A stretch of DNA of 64,000 nucleotides from Streptantibioticus ferralitis (GCF_029223525.1 NZ_JARHTQ010000025.1:46336-110335), one strand, 5' to 3'; shown: positions 16,724 to 25,475, counted from the stretch's first letter. Numbers and translations are program-made. Notes: a model not told the origin generated them from the sequence alone.

Positions 16724-16990
16724 TCAGAACGGCGGTTCGTCCGGCCAGGCCGGGACACGCAAGAGCCGGATGCGGAGCTCGCGCCGCTCGGACCAGCAGC
16801 CGCACGCCTCCATCTCCGGGAACGGTCCGCCGGTCCACCAGCCGCCCGCGCCCCGGCAGTCGGGGCAAGAGCGGCGGGCGACGGGCGTGAGGTGGATCCG
16901 GTGCCGGTCGGCGTACAGCTCCCAGTGGCCGGCCTTGAGGACGGCGGCGGCCGCGGCGGCCGCGACCAGCACGGCGGTTCGGGCGCGCAT
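16724..16990 (-). CDS. Small membrane-anchored zinc-ribbon-like protein
   Basis: 88 residues. An N-terminal hydrophobic Ala/Val-rich helix is followed by SCPDCRGAGGWWTGGPFPEM and EACGCW, a four-Cys arrangement resembling a zinc ribbon or DnaJ-type CxxCxGxG repeat. ATG 16990 begins 1 base after the upstream stop. Function unknown. Confidence 0.65.
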   Translation of the reverse strand: MRARTAVLVAAAAAAAVLKAGHWELYADRHRIHLTPVARRSCPDCRGAGGWWTGGPFPEMEACGCWSERRELRIRLLRVPAWPDEPPF

Positions 16991-16992
16991 GG

Positions 16993-17523
16993 TCAGGGCC
17001 GGGCGAAGGGCTGGACGGTGAAGCGGGTGCCCTGTCCGGAGCTGGTGGGCGTCGCGGCGAGGAAGCCGGGGTCGGACCGCGCGAGATCGGTCAGCAGCGC
17101 CTTGATCCAGTCGGTGGTCCGCTGGAGGTCGACCCGGATCGCGTTGAAGTCGGAGATGTGCACCGGGTGCGGGGTCTTGCCATAGCGGCGAGCCCACAGC
17201 CGGGTGCGGATCATTTCGGCGGCCTCGGCGTAGTCGGGCCCGGCGGGCACACCGCGCGGCATCGCCCGGCATCCGGCCGCGTGCGCGTTGGCGGCCTTGG
17301 CGGCGTCCGTCTCGGACATCGAGTTGTGCGCAGCGTTCGTCGCGGCGCGGTAGGTGCAGCCGAGGCAGGCGACGGCGTACCTGGCGGAGCCCCGGTCGGC
17401 GTCGGCGGTGTAGACGAGCACGATCGCGCCCTCCAGCGCCCGGTAGCGCTGGGAGACGAGCGTGCCCTCCGGCGTCCAGGTCTCGGGCACGAGAGCGGGG
17501 GCGGGGCGTGTGAACAGAGCCAC
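16993..17523 (-). CDS. Hypothetical protein
   Basis: 176 residues; GTG 17523 has aaggag 7 nt upstream. It contains ARYAVACLGCTYRAATNAAH and AHAAGCRAMP, suggesting a CxxC...H...C zinc site typical of small plasmid proteins, then a helical C-terminal half (DFNAIRVDLQRTTDWIKALL). Function unknown. Confidence 0.7.
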   Translation of the reverse strand: MALFTRPAPALVPETWTPEGTLVSQRYRALEGAIVLVYTADADRGSARYAVACLGCTYRAATNAAHNSMSETDAAKAANAHAAGCRAMPRGVPAGPDYAEAAEMIRTRLWARRYGKTPHPVHISDFNAIRVDLQRTTDWIKALLTDLARSDPGFLAATPTSSGQGTRFTVQPFARP

Positions 17524-17551
17524 GGTGACTCTCCTTCGAGGGGTTCGTTGA

Positions 17552-18016
17552 TCAGGCGGCCAGCCGGTGGACGACCGGGGCCGTGGAGGCGAAGTAGGTG
17601 TCGGGGCTGGGCTCGTAGCCCCGGGCGCAGGGGTCGCAGCAGCCCTGGGTGCGCAGCGGGAGGCAGAAGTAGTACCGGCGCAGGCACTGCGGGCACGTGG
17701 ACCTCGCAGCCATCGCCCGGTCCAGCGCCCATTCCTGCGCCATCGTCGGCGTCCGCTTCGGCCGGGCGATCTTTACGTCGTAAAGCCAGGCCCGGGTGGG
17801 GTGGTTGCACGACTGGTCGGGCCGGTACGCGCAGTATTTGCAGCGCAGCACCGCGACCGGGCCGTGCCCGCCGGGGCACAGGCCCCGCTCGCGCAGCTGG
17901 CGTCTGGTGACCAGGCCCTCGGGACAGGAGCGCCGGTCGAACTCCTCCAGCGTCGCGGTGCTGCGCGGCACCTTCTTGAGCTCGCGGCGCCGCCCCTTCT
18001 TCCGAGGGCGCGGCAT
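17552..18016 (-). CDS. Cys-rich zinc-binding hypothetical protein
   Basis: 154 residues. Highly basic N-terminus (MPRPRKKGRRRELKKVP), then three Cys clusters: LRCKYCAYRPDQSCNH, STCPQCLRRYYFC and QGCCDPCARGYEP. Multiple zinc sites and a basic tail suggest nucleic-acid binding. ATG 18016 follows ctggag at a good distance; the Pro-rich extension up to a TTG at 18136 is less likely coding. No family recognised. Confidence 0.68.
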   Translation of the reverse strand: MPRPRKKGRRRELKKVPRSTATLEEFDRRSCPEGLVTRRQLRERGLCPGGHGPVAVLRCKYCAYRPDQSCNHPTRAWLYDVKIARPKRTPTMAQEWALDRAMAARSTCPQCLRRYYFCLPLRTQGCCDPCARGYEPSPDTYFASTAPVVHRLAA

Positions 18017-18280
18017 CACCGGCTCCAGGTACCGGGGAGCCGGGCGGGGCGCTGCGGGTAGCGGGGGCCGGGGCGCTGCGGGCGGGGGCGGCCGATGCGG
18101 CCGCGCGGGCGGGGGATGAGCACGGGTGTCCTCCAACAGGGTTGATGGCGGGCAGTGCTGCGCCCCGCCGGCGGAAGGACCGTCGACGGGGCGGAAGGGG
18201 TGGGGCGTGCGGCCGGGCGGCCTGTCCGGTCCTCGCCGGCCCCGAAGGCGGGGTGGGCGAGGGCCAGGCAGAGCGTCAGG

Positions 18281-18535
18281 TCAGCGGAAGGCGCGGAAGC
18301 GGCGGGCGGCGCACGACCGCAGCCGGTCGAAGCGGGTGGGGTGGGTGTGCTGCCAGGCGGTGGGGAACACGTCGTGCTCGGTGGGGAAGGAGCGGGACGC
18401 GCCGCACGTGCACGTCCAGGCGTACGGCTCGGGGCGGGTGTCGTCGCGGGTCGCGGTGACCTTGGCCTTCGTGCCGTCGTGGCTCCCGTGGAAGGTGCCG
18501 ACCCAGAACTCGGTCTGCTCAAGCTGCGGCTTCAT
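18281..18535 (-). CDS. Small zinc-motif hypothetical protein
   Basis: 84 residues, ATG 18535 with gaaggg upstream. EPYAWTCTCGASRSFPTEHD looks like a CxC..H half-ribbon, followed by QHTHPTRFDRLRSCAARR. First small gene after the TraB-like gene. The 264 bases between it and the next gene (18017-18280) show only Pro/Arg-coding shadows and nothing I can support. Confidence 0.62.
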   Translation of the reverse strand: MKPQLEQTEFWVGTFHGSHDGTKAKVTATRDDTRPEPYAWTCTCGASRSFPTEHDVFPTAWQHTHPTRFDRLRSCAARRFRAFR

Positions 18536-18576
18536 CAGATTCCCTTCGGTGTTGGACGAGCGGGGCGCCGGACTGG

Positions 18577-18610
18577 AACGGCGCGCCTCCCGTGTGGGAA
18601 GCGCGCCGTT
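18577..18610 (-). terminator. Hairpin downstream of the TraB-like gene
   Basis: 15-base arms (18577-18591 with 18596-18610, one mismatch) and a GTGT loop, 12 bases past the traB-like stop. Likely reduces read-through into the downstream genes. Confidence 0.55.
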
Positions 18611-18622
18611 GTGTGACAGCGG

Positions 18623-20950
18623 TCAGGCGGCCTCTTCGCTGGTCTCCTCCGGCCGGGCGCCCAGGGCCACCTTCGAGGTCTTTCCTTCCTTGATCCGGTG
18701 GATCTTCCCGGCCTTCTCCAGCTTGTTCAGCACGTTCGCGAAGGTCGACTCCGCCACCCCGCAGGCGGCCTGCAGCTGGCCCCGTTCCACGTAGTCGATG
18801 TCGTCGGGGTCGATCTCGTCGCCCTCGTCGACCATGTCCACGTACATGGGGTCGGACTCGTCACGGAGGGCGGCCAGGACCTTCCCCTCCGACGTGAGCT
18901 CCTTGGCTTTCGGGAGGTCGACGCCGGCGTACGAGGTACCCGCTTCGCCGGTCCCGCCTTCGTCGTCCTTCTCCTCGAAGCCGGGGATGGGGGTCTGCGC
19001 CAGTTCCTCCATGCGCGCCTGGTCGCCCCACCAGGGGACGTCGACCGGGGCCATGATGTTCTCCGGCCGGATGTGCGGGGTGGCGTCCTCCAGGGTGTCG
19101 ATCCGCATCATGCCGGCGCGCCCGCCCGGTGCCGCGACGTAGCCCAGGCCGAATGTCCTGCGCGGGTCCGACTCCTCGATGGTCGGGTCGTACACCAGCG
19201 CGTCGTCGTCCTCCACCCACACCGGCGGGATCAGGGAGGGGTCCAGGCCCTCGAAGCCGGGGGGGAGGTCGCCCAGGTTCACCTGGTCGCTGTCGGTGCG
19301 CAGGATGATCCAGGTCCCGCCGGCGATGAGGTTGGCGCGGATGGCCTGCTCTCCGCCCAGCTGGTCCAGGTTGACGGTCTGGTTGATCAGGACCCAGGGC
19401 ATGCCCATGGAGCGGGTCAGGGAGGCGCCGTCCTTGACGATCTTGATGGCTTCCTTGCGGTTCGGTGCGCCCGGGGCCAGCATCTGGGCGGCCTCGTCCA
19501 GGATCGTGGCGCAGTAGGGCCGCATCGCGGACGGCTCGAAGTTCTTCAGGTCCATGGCGGCGGCCTCTTCGATCCGGTGCTGGAGGACCCACCAGGACAG
19601 CCGCATGGCGCCCAGGGCGCCGTACTTCGTCAGGCCGCTGTAGGCGGCCATCTTGGGAATCGCGGGGTTGCTGGCGCCCTTGGGGTCGCCGTAGATCTGG
19701 GCCATCTTGTTGGCGTGGTAGGCCAGGCTGATCATCTGGCCCGTGCCTCCCTTGCCGGAGCCGGTGGTACCGGCGATCACGACGTGGAGGGCGCCCAGCT
19801 TCGGGTCGAACAGCTGGATCTTCGCGGGGAAGCCGGAGACGATTTTCCCGATGTTGACCCAACCTCCCGGGGTGGCCACCAGGGAGTCCAGGCCCTGGAA
19901 GTCGTGGCCGGCCTCCAGCGGGTTGTGGTCCATGACGCGGATGATCGCGCGCCGCGGGTCGCGCCGTCCCGGCTCGTAGGAGACGAGGTCGATGGAGCGG
20001 CGGAGCGCGCCGGCCAGCTCCCCGACGTTGACGACGCGGGGGAGCGCGTCCAGGTCGTCGTCGGCCACGACGCGTGCCACCTGGCCGCCGGTGTTCTCGT
20101 CCTTGCCGACTTCCTCCAGGTGGGTCTTCGGCAGGACCCGCGCCCTCACTCGCTTCCAGGCGCCCTGGAGGGTGGAGGGGTCCAGCTCTGCGCGCTGGGT
20201 GTACCAGACGGTGATGAACGCCTCCCCGGAGTGTGCGCCGTACTTCATGGTGATGTCCTCGGGCGGGCGGCCGAAGAGGCTGGAGACGGTCTCCTTCGAC
20301 ACGTTCACGGAGTCGCCCAGGGCCGCGGTGATCCGTCCCTCCCAGCGGTCCGCGTAGATCACGACGTCGGAGAGGACCTGGTTGCGGTGGCGTCCCGTCT
20401 TCGGGTCGCTGATCACGCGCCCCCAGGCCGCAATCATCTTGTCGGCCAGGGACACCGGGCCGGATTCGCCGGCATTGGCCGGGCCGACCTGCGTCGGCGC
20501 CTGCTCCACCTCGATCTTCTGCCGGCCGAAGACGCGGCGCAGACGCCAGCCGGTGAAGACGACCGCGGCCCACCAGCCCAGCGACAGGACCCCGGGAACG
20601 GTGGTCGGCTCAAGGACGCCGGCCATCAGCGCATCGGACGTGGCGGCTCCGCCCAGCTGGCCCACGGCCAGACCCATACCGGTGGTGATCGCCGAGATCC
20701 CCATGGTGTCGCGGTGCGCCCGCGCGATGTCGATCCCGGGGAGCTGGTTCGCCCAGCGGCCCAGCCGGTTCATGTAGTTGGCACCGGCGAACGTCGCACC
20801 GGCCAGGAAGCCAGCCCCGACGTAGGCCGCCGCGTTCGGGTCCAGGTAGGGGGCCAGGATGCCCACCCCGACGGGCAGGACGATCTGGAGCGCCGCGGCG
20901 GCCCGCTCGGCCGGCTCCGCCTTCGGCACGGTCTTGGTGATGGTGGACAT
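18623..20950 (-). CDS. traB: FtsK/SpoIIIE (TraB-like) conjugative DNA translocase
   Basis: 775 residues. Hydrophobic helices at about 22-58, 84-110 and 118-136; Walker A AGTTGSGKGGTG near 393-404; Walker B ATILDEAAQML near 481-491; a C-terminal winged-helix-like end (LQAACGVAESTFANVLNKLE) similar to the gamma domain that reads short DNA repeats in FtsK and TraB. Streptomyces TraB proteins are hexameric pumps that move double-stranded plasmid DNA between hyphae from an 8-bp repeat locus (clt). ATG 20950 has aaggag at 8 nt; the frame to 20992 is an unlikely extension. The TnpB element separates it from its upstream genes. The symbol is by analogy. Confidence 0.82.
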   Translation of the reverse strand: MSTITKTVPKAEPAERAAAALQIVLPVGVGILAPYLDPNAAAYVGAGFLAGATFAGANYMNRLGRWANQLPGIDIARAHRDTMGISAITTGMGLAVGQLGGAATSDALMAGVLEPTTVPGVLSLGWWAAVVFTGWRLRRVFGRQKIEVEQAPTQVGPANAGESGPVSLADKMIAAWGRVISDPKTGRHRNQVLSDVVIYADRWEGRITAALGDSVNVSKETVSSLFGRPPEDITMKYGAHSGEAFITVWYTQRAELDPSTLQGAWKRVRARVLPKTHLEEVGKDENTGGQVARVVADDDLDALPRVVNVGELAGALRRSIDLVSYEPGRRDPRRAIIRVMDHNPLEAGHDFQGLDSLVATPGGWVNIGKIVSGFPAKIQLFDPKLGALHVVIAGTTGSGKGGTGQMISLAYHANKMAQIYGDPKGASNPAIPKMAAYSGLTKYGALGAMRLSWWVLQHRIEEAAAMDLKNFEPSAMRPYCATILDEAAQMLAPGAPNRKEAIKIVKDGASLTRSMGMPWVLINQTVNLDQLGGEQAIRANLIAGGTWIILRTDSDQVNLGDLPPGFEGLDPSLIPPVWVEDDDALVYDPTIEESDPRRTFGLGYVAAPGGRAGMMRIDTLEDATPHIRPENIMAPVDVPWWGDQARMEELAQTPIPGFEEKDDEGGTGEAGTSYAGVDLPKAKELTSEGKVLAALRDESDPMYVDMVDEGDEIDPDDIDYVERGQLQAACGVAESTFANVLNKLEKAGKIHRIKEGKTSKVALGARPEETSEEAA

Positions 20951-21049
20951 CGGGATACTCCTTGGGTGATTCGCAAGGGCGCGGCCGACCATGGGGGGCT
21001 ACCCGGGCCGGCTGCGCCGGTGGTGCGTTGTGCTATCGGGATTCGTTCG

Positions 21050-22468
21050 CAGTGCTCCGGCCTTCAGGCCGGGGGTGAAGTGAATCGTGTGAGGGCGAGG
21101 CAGAGCGTCACCGCATCGTTCCGGTGGAGCTGGATGCGGCTGATCCGCCCGGGACTGTCAGTGCGGGGTGTTAGCGTCCGGCTCGTGCAGCTTCGGTACG
21201 CCTTCCGCCTGTACCCGAACGCCGTCCAACAGGCCGCGCTGGCCAGGGCGTTCGGGTGCGCCCGTGTTGTGTTCAACGATGCGGTCCGCGCCCGTGAGGA
21301 CGCCCACAAGGCCGGGCGGCCGTTCCCGACGGCCGGTCAGCTGTCCCGGAAACTGATCACCGAGGCGAAGCAGGCGAAGGAGCGGTCCTGGCTTGGCGAG
21401 GTGTCCGCAGTGATGCTCCAGCAGTCCCTGCGCGACGCCGAAACCGCGTACCGCAACTTCTTCGCCTCTCTCAAGGGCGCTCGCAAGGGACCGAAGCTGG
21501 GTGCGCCCCGGTTCAAGTCCCGAAAGGATCACCGGCAGTCGATCCGATTCACCGCGAATGCCCGGTGGACCATCACCGACGGCGGCCGTCTGAAACTGCC
21601 CAAGATCGGCGCGGTGAAGGTGAAGTGGTCGCGCACCCTGCCCTCCACGCCGACCTCCGTCACCGTCGTCAAGGACGCGGCGGGCCGGTTCTTCGCCTCC
21701 TTCGTCATCGACACCGCCCCGGCCGCCGACGCCACGCGCATGCCCGCCACCGAGAACACCATCGGCATCGATCTCGGCCTCTCCCACTTCGCGGTCCTGT
21801 CCGACGGCACGAAGATCGACTCCCCGCGCTTTTTGCGGCGGGCGGAGAAGAAGCTGAAGAGGGTCCAGCGTGAACTGTCCCGCAAACACAAGGGATCGAA
21901 GAACCAGGCCAAGGCCCGCCTGAAGGTCGCCCGCGCCCACGTCCAAGTCGCTGACGCGCGCCGTGAGTTCCACCACCAGCTCTCCACCAAACTGATCCGC
22001 GAGAACCAAGCGATCGCTGTGGAGGATCTGCCGGTGAAGGCACTGGCGCGTACCAGGCTGGCCAAGTCCGTACACGACGCCGGATGGTCCTCCTTCATCA
22101 ACATGCTGGCGTACAAAGCAGAGCGGTACGGCCGCACCCTGGTGAAGATCGGCCGGTTCGAGCCGTCGAGTCAGGTCTGCTCGACGTGCGGGGTCAAGGA
22201 CGGACCCAAACCCCTGAACGTGCGGGAATGGACCTGCACCCCCTGCGGCACCGTCCACGACCGGGACATCAACGCCGCGCTCAACATCAAACAGGCCGCC
22301 GGACTGGCGGCATCGGCCTGCGGAGCGCCGGTAAGACCAGGAGCAATCCCGGCACAGCGCGAAGAAGCAGGAAGCCACGGATTCCCGACCGGAAACCGTG
22401 CCGGGTAGCGGCACGGCAACCCGTCGAGAAGGCCAGAATCCTCGCCCTTCAGGGCGAGGAGCAAGTCA
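21050..22468 (+). mobile_element. IS200/IS605-type element with tnpB only
   Basis: Left-end hairpin 21057-21072 (CCGGCCTTCAGGCCGG) and right-end hairpin 22440-22459 (CCTCGCCCT TC AGGGCGAGG), each with the CTTCAGG core, bracket a tnpB gene. No tnpA transposase gene is present, so movement would need TnpA in trans. The element points against the surrounding minus-strand operon and sits between the TraB-like gene and its upstream partners. The right boundary, near AAGTCA, includes the stop codon of the neighbouring gene at 22466. The exact ends are estimated. Confidence 0.75.
21185..22408 (+). CDS. tnpB: TnpB RNA-guided nuclease of an IS200/IS605-type element
   Basis: 407 residues from GTG (QLRYAFRLYPNAVQQAALAR, the usual TnpB opening). 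The split RuvC triad is intact: D196 in IGIDLGLSHFAVL, E280 in AIAVEDLPVKAL, D361 in HDRDINAALNI. A zinc ribbon is formed by C332, C335, C351 and C354. TnpB cuts DNA next to a target-adjacent motif, guided by an RNA from the gene's 3' end and right end, and so preserves the element. An in-frame GTG at 21161 also exists. The much longer overlapping frame starting at 18698 is an artefact. Confidence 0.93.
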   Translation: MQLRYAFRLYPNAVQQAALARAFGCARVVFNDAVRAREDAHKAGRPFPTAGQLSRKLITEAKQAKERSWLGEVSAVMLQQSLRDAETAYRNFFASLKGARKGPKLGAPRFKSRKDHRQSIRFTANARWTITDGGRLKLPKIGAVKVKWSRTLPSTPTSVTVVKDAAGRFFASFVIDTAPAADATRMPATENTIGIDLGLSHFAVLSDGTKIDSPRFLRRAEKKLKRVQRELSRKHKGSKNQAKARLKVARAHVQVADARREFHHQLSTKLIRENQAIAVEDLPVKALARTRLAKSVHDAGWSSFINMLAYKAERYGRTLVKIGRFEPSSQVCSTCGVKDGPKPLNVREWTCTPCGTVHDRDINAALNIKQAAGLAASACGAPVRPGAIPAQREEAGSHGFPTGNRAG

Positions 22469-22846
22469 CTCCTGCTCGAACCAGTCGCGCGACACCTTCT
22501 CCAGACCGTCGACGTCGGAGCGGTCGAAGGCTTCCTGGAAGCCGGCGTGGGTGGTGCGGGCCTGGTCACCGGCTGCCTTCGCGGCCTTCGCGGTGTCGGC
22601 CGTCTTCGACGCGTAGGTGATCGCGCCCTCCGACACCCCGCGGATGACCTTCGCCAGTTCCTGGCACTCCGCCAGGGAGTCGCGGTCCACGCTCTTGGCT
22701 CCCAGCGCGTCCGCGTCGGAGGCGGTGTCGTCGGCCAGTTCCTTGATGTTGTCTGCGGCCTTCTTGACGCCCTCCGCGTTGCGGGCCAGGGCCTTCTCCT
22801 TGTCCTGGGTCTTTCGGACGAGGGCCTTGTACGTCAGCTCCGCCAT
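22466..22846 (-). CDS. Helical protein of the transfer region
   Basis: 126 residues, almost entirely predicted helix and rich in Ala, Lys, Asp and Glu (QDKEKALARNAEGVKKAADN). It begins an operon segment that once fed into the TraB-like gene. Its TGA lies within the putative right end of the TnpB element, so the original C-terminus may have been altered by the insertion. The Gly-rich gene immediately upstream also has a coiled-coil C-terminus; the two may form a complex. Function unknown. Confidence 0.7.
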   Translation of the reverse strand: MAELTYKALVRKTQDKEKALARNAEGVKKAADNIKELADDTASDADALGAKSVDRDSLAECQELAKVIRGVSEGAITYASKTADTAKAAKAAGDQARTTHAGFQEAFDRSDVDGLEKVSRDWFEQE

Positions 22847-22867
22847 GATCGGGTCTCCCGCCTGGTC

Positions 22868-24703
22868 CTACGCGGCGGGCGCGTAGGAGCCCTTGTCGTT
22901 GTAGAAGCGCAGTTCAGCTGGCTTCGTCTCGTCGCTGTCCACCACGGCCTTGTACAGCGGCGCGTACCTGGTCCCGATGTTGGTCAGGACGACCTTGCAC
23001 ATTTCCGCCGCCCGCTTCGCGCGCTTGTGGAGTTCGGCGGCCTCCGTCGCCTGGGCCTTCGCGTGGTCGGCCAGCTTCGTCAGCTTCGCGGCCAGCTTCT
23101 CCCCGCCCTCGACGGCCTTCGCCTGGTCGGCCAGCTCCTGGCAGTCCTTCGCCTCGACCTCCGCGGCGGCCTCGAGCGACTTGCACGCGTCGGCCACCTT
23201 GATCAGGTGGTTCTCCTTGGCCTCCAGCTTGCGTTCGTACTGCTTGAAGTTGCGCAGCTCCTTCCGGCTGATCGACCCGCGTGCGCCCTGCGTGCCCAGG
23301 GTCAGCGTGTTCGTGTCGATCTCCTTGACCAGGAGAGGCTTCACATCGGTGCTCACTCCGTCGTCTCCTTCGTCCGGCGGGGCGATGACGAGCCTCTGGC
23401 CGCTGGGCCCGGTGACCGTCGTCTCCTCCTGCTGCTGCGGATCGTCCTTCTTCGGGGTCTGCTGCTGCGCCTTGTACTGGGCGTGTTTCCTATCCAGCCG
23501 CGCGTGCTCCTTACCGTTCTCCTCCTTCTTGTCCTGGTATCCGTCCTTCGCGCCCATCGCGTACGCCTTCACGTGGTCGACCACGTTCCGGACCGCGGAG
23601 CCGTCGCCGTGACCGGTCTCCCGCGACCGCTGGAGCGGACTCCGGGTGTCGATCCCGGCCGAGCCGTGACCAGCAGCGCCGTCCTTGCCGTTCTTGCCGG
23701 CGCCGCCGCCCGAGCCGGACCCGCCGCTGCTCCCGGAGGGGCCGCTCGGGCCCCGGCCGCTGCCGCCGCCCTTCTCCAGGTCGACCTTCGCGCCCTTTCC
23801 CTTCGAGCCGCCGGACGAGCCGCCCGTCGCCGACCCACCGCTGCTTCCGGAGGCACCGGACTTTCCGTCCTTGCCCGCCTTTCCGTCAGCTCCCGCGTTC
23901 CCGGAGAAACCGCTCTTCCCCTTGCCCCCGGAATCGGCCGAACCCTTGGAGCCGGTGTCCTTCGGCGAGCCTCCACCACCGTTTCCGCTGGTGCCGCGCC
24001 CCCCGCCGGACCCACTGCTCCCATTCGAGCCGGACGAGCCACGCCCGCCACCGGATCCGCCACTCCCGTCCGAGCCGGACGGGCCGCGCCCGCCGCTTCC
24101 GGTGGCGCCGCCGTTTACGCCCCGCCCGGTTCCCGCTGAGCCGTTCCCGGTGGAATTCCTTCCTGAACTCCCGCCACTATTTCCGCCGAGATTCCGGCCC
24201 CCTCCACCGACCCCTCCGGAGCCATTTCGGGTGGGAAGTCCAGGCGACTTCATGACCGTGGTGGTACGGGCCTCTTTCACCTGGTGCGCGCCAGCCCTGG
24301 CCCTTTCCAGGTCCAGCCGCTTGTTCGCTGTCCCGCCGCCCTTCGCCCAGCGGGTGGCACCGGCCCGGATCAGCGTTTTGATCACGCCCTCCTTGTACCG
24401 GGCGCCGGCCGCGTCGGATCCGGCACCGGCCAGGTCCTCCGGTGCGTTGTACGCCGCGCTGGTGACGCCCGGGGAGGAGCGGTCCACTACTCCGTCGGCA
24501 TCTGCCTTCGCGGCCGGATCGTCATCGGCCGGCCTGGCTCCGGCACCGGTCGCGGTGACCGGCCGGGCCGGTTCCACCGCGGCCATCAGGGCGGCCATGA
24601 TGCCGGTGTCTGCGGCCGGTGCCGACGCGGTGCCGGCGACCGGGGAAGTGGGCGGATCGGGGGGTTCCCCGGGGGCCGGGGGCGCCGTATCGGTCGCCAT
24701 CAT
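22868..24703 (-). CDS. Gly/Ser-rich collagen-like protein with coiled-coil end
   Basis: 611 residues. Residues about 1-190 are Ala/Pro-rich and disordered. The centre (about 160-390) is a low-complexity Gly-Ser tract with imperfect G-x-x repeats (GADGKAGKDGKSGASGSSG). The last 200 residues are strongly helical (LEAAAEVEAKDCQELADQAK). No signal peptide, so it is probably cytoplasmic or exported by a non-Sec route. ATG 24703 and ATG 24700 are adjacent; the second has better spacing from gagga. It stands between transfer genes and could be a structural or spacer protein; the function is unknown. Confidence 0.75.
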   Translation of the reverse strand: MMATDTAPPAPGEPPDPPTSPVAGTASAPAADTGIMAALMAAVEPARPVTATGAGARPADDDPAAKADADGVVDRSSPGVTSAAYNAPEDLAGAGSDAAGARYKEGVIKTLIRAGATRWAKGGGTANKRLDLERARAGAHQVKEARTTTVMKSPGLPTRNGSGGVGGGGRNLGGNSGGSSGRNSTGNGSAGTGRGVNGGATGSGGRGPSGSDGSGGSGGGRGSSGSNGSSGSGGGRGTSGNGGGGSPKDTGSKGSADSGGKGKSGFSGNAGADGKAGKDGKSGASGSSGGSATGGSSGGSKGKGAKVDLEKGGGSGRGPSGPSGSSGGSGSGGGAGKNGKDGAAGHGSAGIDTRSPLQRSRETGHGDGSAVRNVVDHVKAYAMGAKDGYQDKKEENGKEHARLDRKHAQYKAQQQTPKKDDPQQQEETTVTGPSGQRLVIAPPDEGDDGVSTDVKPLLVKEIDTNTLTLGTQGARGSISRKELRNFKQYERKLEAKENHLIKVADACKSLEAAAEVEAKDCQELADQAKAVEGGEKLAAKLTKLADHAKAQATEAAELHKRAKRAAEMCKVVLTNIGTRYAPLYKAVVDSDETKPAELRFYNDKGSYAPAA

Positions 24704-24725
24704 TTCCTCACTCTCAGTGATGGCC

Positions 24726-24830
24726 GGTGGTTCCTTACTCCTTACCTCCCAGCGGAGAGCAGCCGCTCAGCCGGACCATGGGGTCCGGTCGCGGCGCTCT
24801 CCGCCAGGAGGGAGGGAGTAAGGAACCACC
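24726..24830. repeat. 105-nt nested inverted repeat
   Basis: Outer arms of 14 bp are perfect (24726-24739 with 24817-24830). Inside are a 9-bp stem (24752-24760 with 24796-24804) and a 7-bp hairpin (24771-24777 with 24782-24788). The whole gap between two minus-strand genes is thus one branched fold. It could be a terminator for the upstream gene, a leader structure for the Gly-rich gene, or a protein site. Confidence 0.65.
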
Positions 24831-24838
24831 GTGCGTGA

Positions 24839-25474
24839 CTACGCGTCGGACTTCTTGCCCTTGCGCGCGAACACCGCGATGGCCAGGCCACCACCGGCGA
24901 CGAGACCCAGCAGGGCGGGGGAGTTGACCCCGCCGCCCCCGCCGCTACCGGCGTCCTGGGCGTCACCGGCGGCCGCCATGTCGGACCCGTCGAGGGCCTT
25001 GTACTGCTGCTCGCAGTCCGCCACGACGTCACCCCTGGACGGCGATCCGTACCCCTTGCCGATCAGGCCGGAGGAGTCCTTCACGCACTTGTCGACGGCC
25101 GCCTGGACCTTGTCGGCGGAGGCGGTCGCGGCCTTCGCGTCGGCGGCCGCCTTGTCGTTCCGGACCTTCATCTCCTCCAGCTCCAGCTTCTTCATCTGGA
25201 GCTGGAGGGCGGCGGCCTCCTTCTCGTCCTTTGCGACGGCCGCCGAATGGACCTGGAACCAGATGGTTCCGCCGCCGACAAGCGCCACCCCGGCCACCGC
25301 GATGGCGACCTTTCCACGTCGGGTCAGACCGGCCTTCTTGTACTTTACGACCGGGGTTCCATACGGCCCCTCGTCGGCGTACGGAGAAGCGTCCGGCTCG
25401 CCATTTCCGAAGGTCATTCCTGTCGCCATTCCGGCCCGAATTCCTTCGAACACCTTCTCTTCTTCCGGTGTCAT
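24839..25474 (-). CDS. Hypothetical protein with two membrane segments
   Basis: 211 residues, ATG 25474. After an acidic N-terminus (MTPEEEKVFEGIRAGMATG), RRGKVAIAVAGVALVGGGTI is a transmembrane helix. A coiled-coil region (AAALQLQMKKLELEEMKVRN) and two Cys (DKCVKDSSG, ADCEQQYKA) follow, then a Gly linker and a second helix LLGLVAGGGLAIAVFARKGK with a basic tail. The topology suggests a loop on the outer face joined by a disulfide. Part of the transfer-region operon; function unknown. Confidence 0.7.
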   Translation of the reverse strand: MTPEEEKVFEGIRAGMATGMTFGNGEPDASPYADEGPYGTPVVKYKKAGLTRRGKVAIAVAGVALVGGGTIWFQVHSAAVAKDEKEAAALQLQMKKLELEEMKVRNDKAAADAKAATASADKVQAAVDKCVKDSSGLIGKGYGSPSRGDVVADCEQQYKALDGSDMAAAGDAQDAGSGGGGGVNSPALLGLVAGGGLAIAVFARKGKKSDA

Positions 25475-25475
25475 T

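Noticed and set aside
18698..22408. A 1236-codon plus-strand open frame through the TraB-like gene
   Set aside because: It is antisense to the TraB-like gene and reads low-complexity Gly/Arg/Asp; only its last 407 codons are the real tnpB.
22547..24821. Long plus-strand frames opposite the Gly-rich gene
   Set aside because: Repetitive Pro/Leu/Arg composition, antisense to a gene with a ribosome site and natural coiled-coil end.
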